Shown here: piece by piece, positions 5,550 through 6,484 of the stretch | Position numbering within the stretch: the first letter of the stretch is position 1 | Layout: each line of letters opens with the position of its first letter | Source: Candidatus Poseidoniaceae archaeon | Lineage (GTDB): Archaea > Thermoplasmatota > Poseidoniia > Poseidoniales > Poseidoniaceae | Assembly (NCBI GenBank): GCA_022425585.1 | Contig: JAKMFF010000072.1 | Coordinates: 1 to 6,484 of the forward strand | Direction of reading: 5' to 3' | Length of the DNA stretch: 6,484 bases | Program-made: the position numbers and the translations under genes | The notes under the pieces: model-generated | Databases searched by the model: none | Told to the model about the DNA's origin: nothing | Seen by the model: only the letters and a program-made list of their open reading frames with translations

Positions 5550-6484
5550 ATGGCATACGGGGCACCGACTGAGCAAGAAGCGGACCTGATGTCTCCTAAT
5601 GCTGAAAATGAGAAATCTCAAGTGGTTGGTCGCCAAATCTGGCGGATAGTCCCTTATGCCAAACGCTACCCAAAGCGAGTGGTGGCTGGAATTGCCTCTA
5701 ACGCAATGGCTAGAGTGTTTGACTTAATGCCGTTTGTCGCGATAGGTTACGCCATTGATTACTTTACCACAGATAAGATGAGCGGGCCTGAGTTTTTGCA
5801 AGACTTTGTCACCTTCTTACCCGGAACTACAGAAGTTGGTTACGGAACACTAATTTTCTTGGGTTTCTTTTTCCTGGCAATATTCCAGGGATTGTCTGAA
5901 TATTCATGGCAGACGCTCGGCTACCGAATCCAACACGATTTGCGAATGGATGCCACTCGCTCACTAATTGCCATGGAAGCATCATATTACGACATGCGAC
6001 AAACCGGCCAAATAATGTCGGTATTATCCAGCGACGTAAATCAGTTGGAGGATGTAGTCTCAGATTCTTCAACATCCATAATACGGATTGTTATTACGTT
6101 CTTTACCGCGTTTACTATTCTGATACTAATGTCTTGGAAACTGGCTGCAGTATTATTTGGACCATTGGTGTTCATCATACCGCTAGTTTACTGGTTTTCA
6201 ACTAGAGTTCAACGAAAATACCGCAAACAGCGCGAATCAACTGGAGACATCACAGCAGTGTTAGAAAATTTAATTTCAGGTATATCTGTAGTACAAGCCT
6301 ATAATGCTCAAGACTGGGAATCAAACAGAGTTAACCGTGAATCTGGCGTATACCGTGACCAAGCAATAGGTGCTAGTCAAGACCGAAATAGATTCGTTCC
6401 AATGATTTACGCGATTGCAGGTATTGCTTTTGGCTTGTTAGTTTCGGTTGGGGGCTCACTTGCTGGGGAAGGGGAAATTACTAC
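5550..6484 (+). CDS. ABC exporter, transmembrane domain (N-terminal 311 residues, 3' end outside window)
   Basis: N-terminal half of a fused exporter (MsbA-like or multidrug-type ABC transporter: membrane domain followed by ATPase), expected to move lipids, drugs or peptides out of the cell using ATP. The start is the ATG at 5550, because an in-frame TAG lies at 5544-5546; a second ATG at codon 14 is possible. Hydrophobic segments lie at about residues 44-70, 97-115, 175-192, 197-217 and 284-303, with the sixth probably beyond the edge. Family signatures are the coupling-helix region (residues 146-169, YYDMRQTGQIMSVLSSDV and after), SWKLAAVLFGPLVFIIPL, and the ENLISGISVVQAYNAQDWE stretch before TM5. 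The first 40 residues are polar and cytoplasmic, ending in a basic run with an amphipathic look (YAKRYPKR). Walker A, signature and Walker B motifs would lie downstream, so ATPase integrity cannot be judged. The substrate cannot be predicted. Confidence 0.92.
   Translation, partial: MAYGAPTEQEADLMSPNAENEKSQVVGRQIWRIVPYAKRYPKRVVAGIASNAMARVFDLMPFVAIGYAIDYFTTDKMSGPEFLQDFVTFLPGTTEVGYGTLIFLGFFFLAIFQGLSEYSWQTLGYRIQHDLRMDATRSLIAMEASYYDMRQTGQIMSVLSSDVNQLEDVVSDSSTSIIRIVITFFTAFTILILMSWKLAAVLFGPLVFIIPLVYWFSTRVQRKYRKQRESTGDITAVLENLISGISVVQAYNAQDWESNRVNRESGVYRDQAIGASQDRNRFVPMIYAIAGIAFGLLVSVGGSLAGEGEIT

Noticed and set aside
5827..6205. Frames at 5827-6075 (minus) and 5906-6205 (plus)
   Set aside because: Both lie inside the exporter frame, which has clear ABC membrane-domain signatures throughout.

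Overview
The window holds parts of two divergently transcribed genes and almost nothing else. A very long open reading frame on the minus strand (start codon at 5450, still open at base 1, 1816 codons visible) encodes a secreted, membrane-anchored subtilisin-family protease. A second gene on the plus strand (start at 5550, still open at 6484, 311 codons visible) encodes the membrane half of an ABC exporter. They are separated by a 99-base spacer that must carry both promoters. No tRNA, rRNA, CRISPR array, mobile element or complete short gene was found.

The protease reads, from N to C terminus: Sec signal peptide (residues 1-27), propeptide (about 28-235), S8 catalytic domain of the KP-43 type (about 236-612; D275, H329, oxyanion N438, S544), a KP-43-like C-terminal beta domain (about 620-726), a stalk of 15 thrombospondin-type-3-like aspartate-rich units (735-1655, half of the visible protein), a second beta-rich domain (about 1659-1770), and one membrane helix (about 1785-1805) followed by a short basic tail. 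This is the layout of a protease held off the cell surface on a calcium-stiffened stalk. It would suit degradation of extracellular protein by a heterotroph.

The stalk is the most unusual part. Its units end in T-Q-W, have strict lengths (56, 57 or 61-66 residues) and fall into co-varying subtypes. One double unit is collapsed and looks like a recombination product.

Organism: most likely a marine planktonic archaeon of the Marine Group II / Poseidoniales type. This is inferred from the very large acidic surface protein with TSP3-type units ending in T-Q-W, the C-terminal membrane anchor, the moderate GC content and the compact divergent gene spacing. It is a judgement from memory of such genomes, and a marine bacterium is not excluded. 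The two genes show no direct functional link beyond sharing an upstream region.
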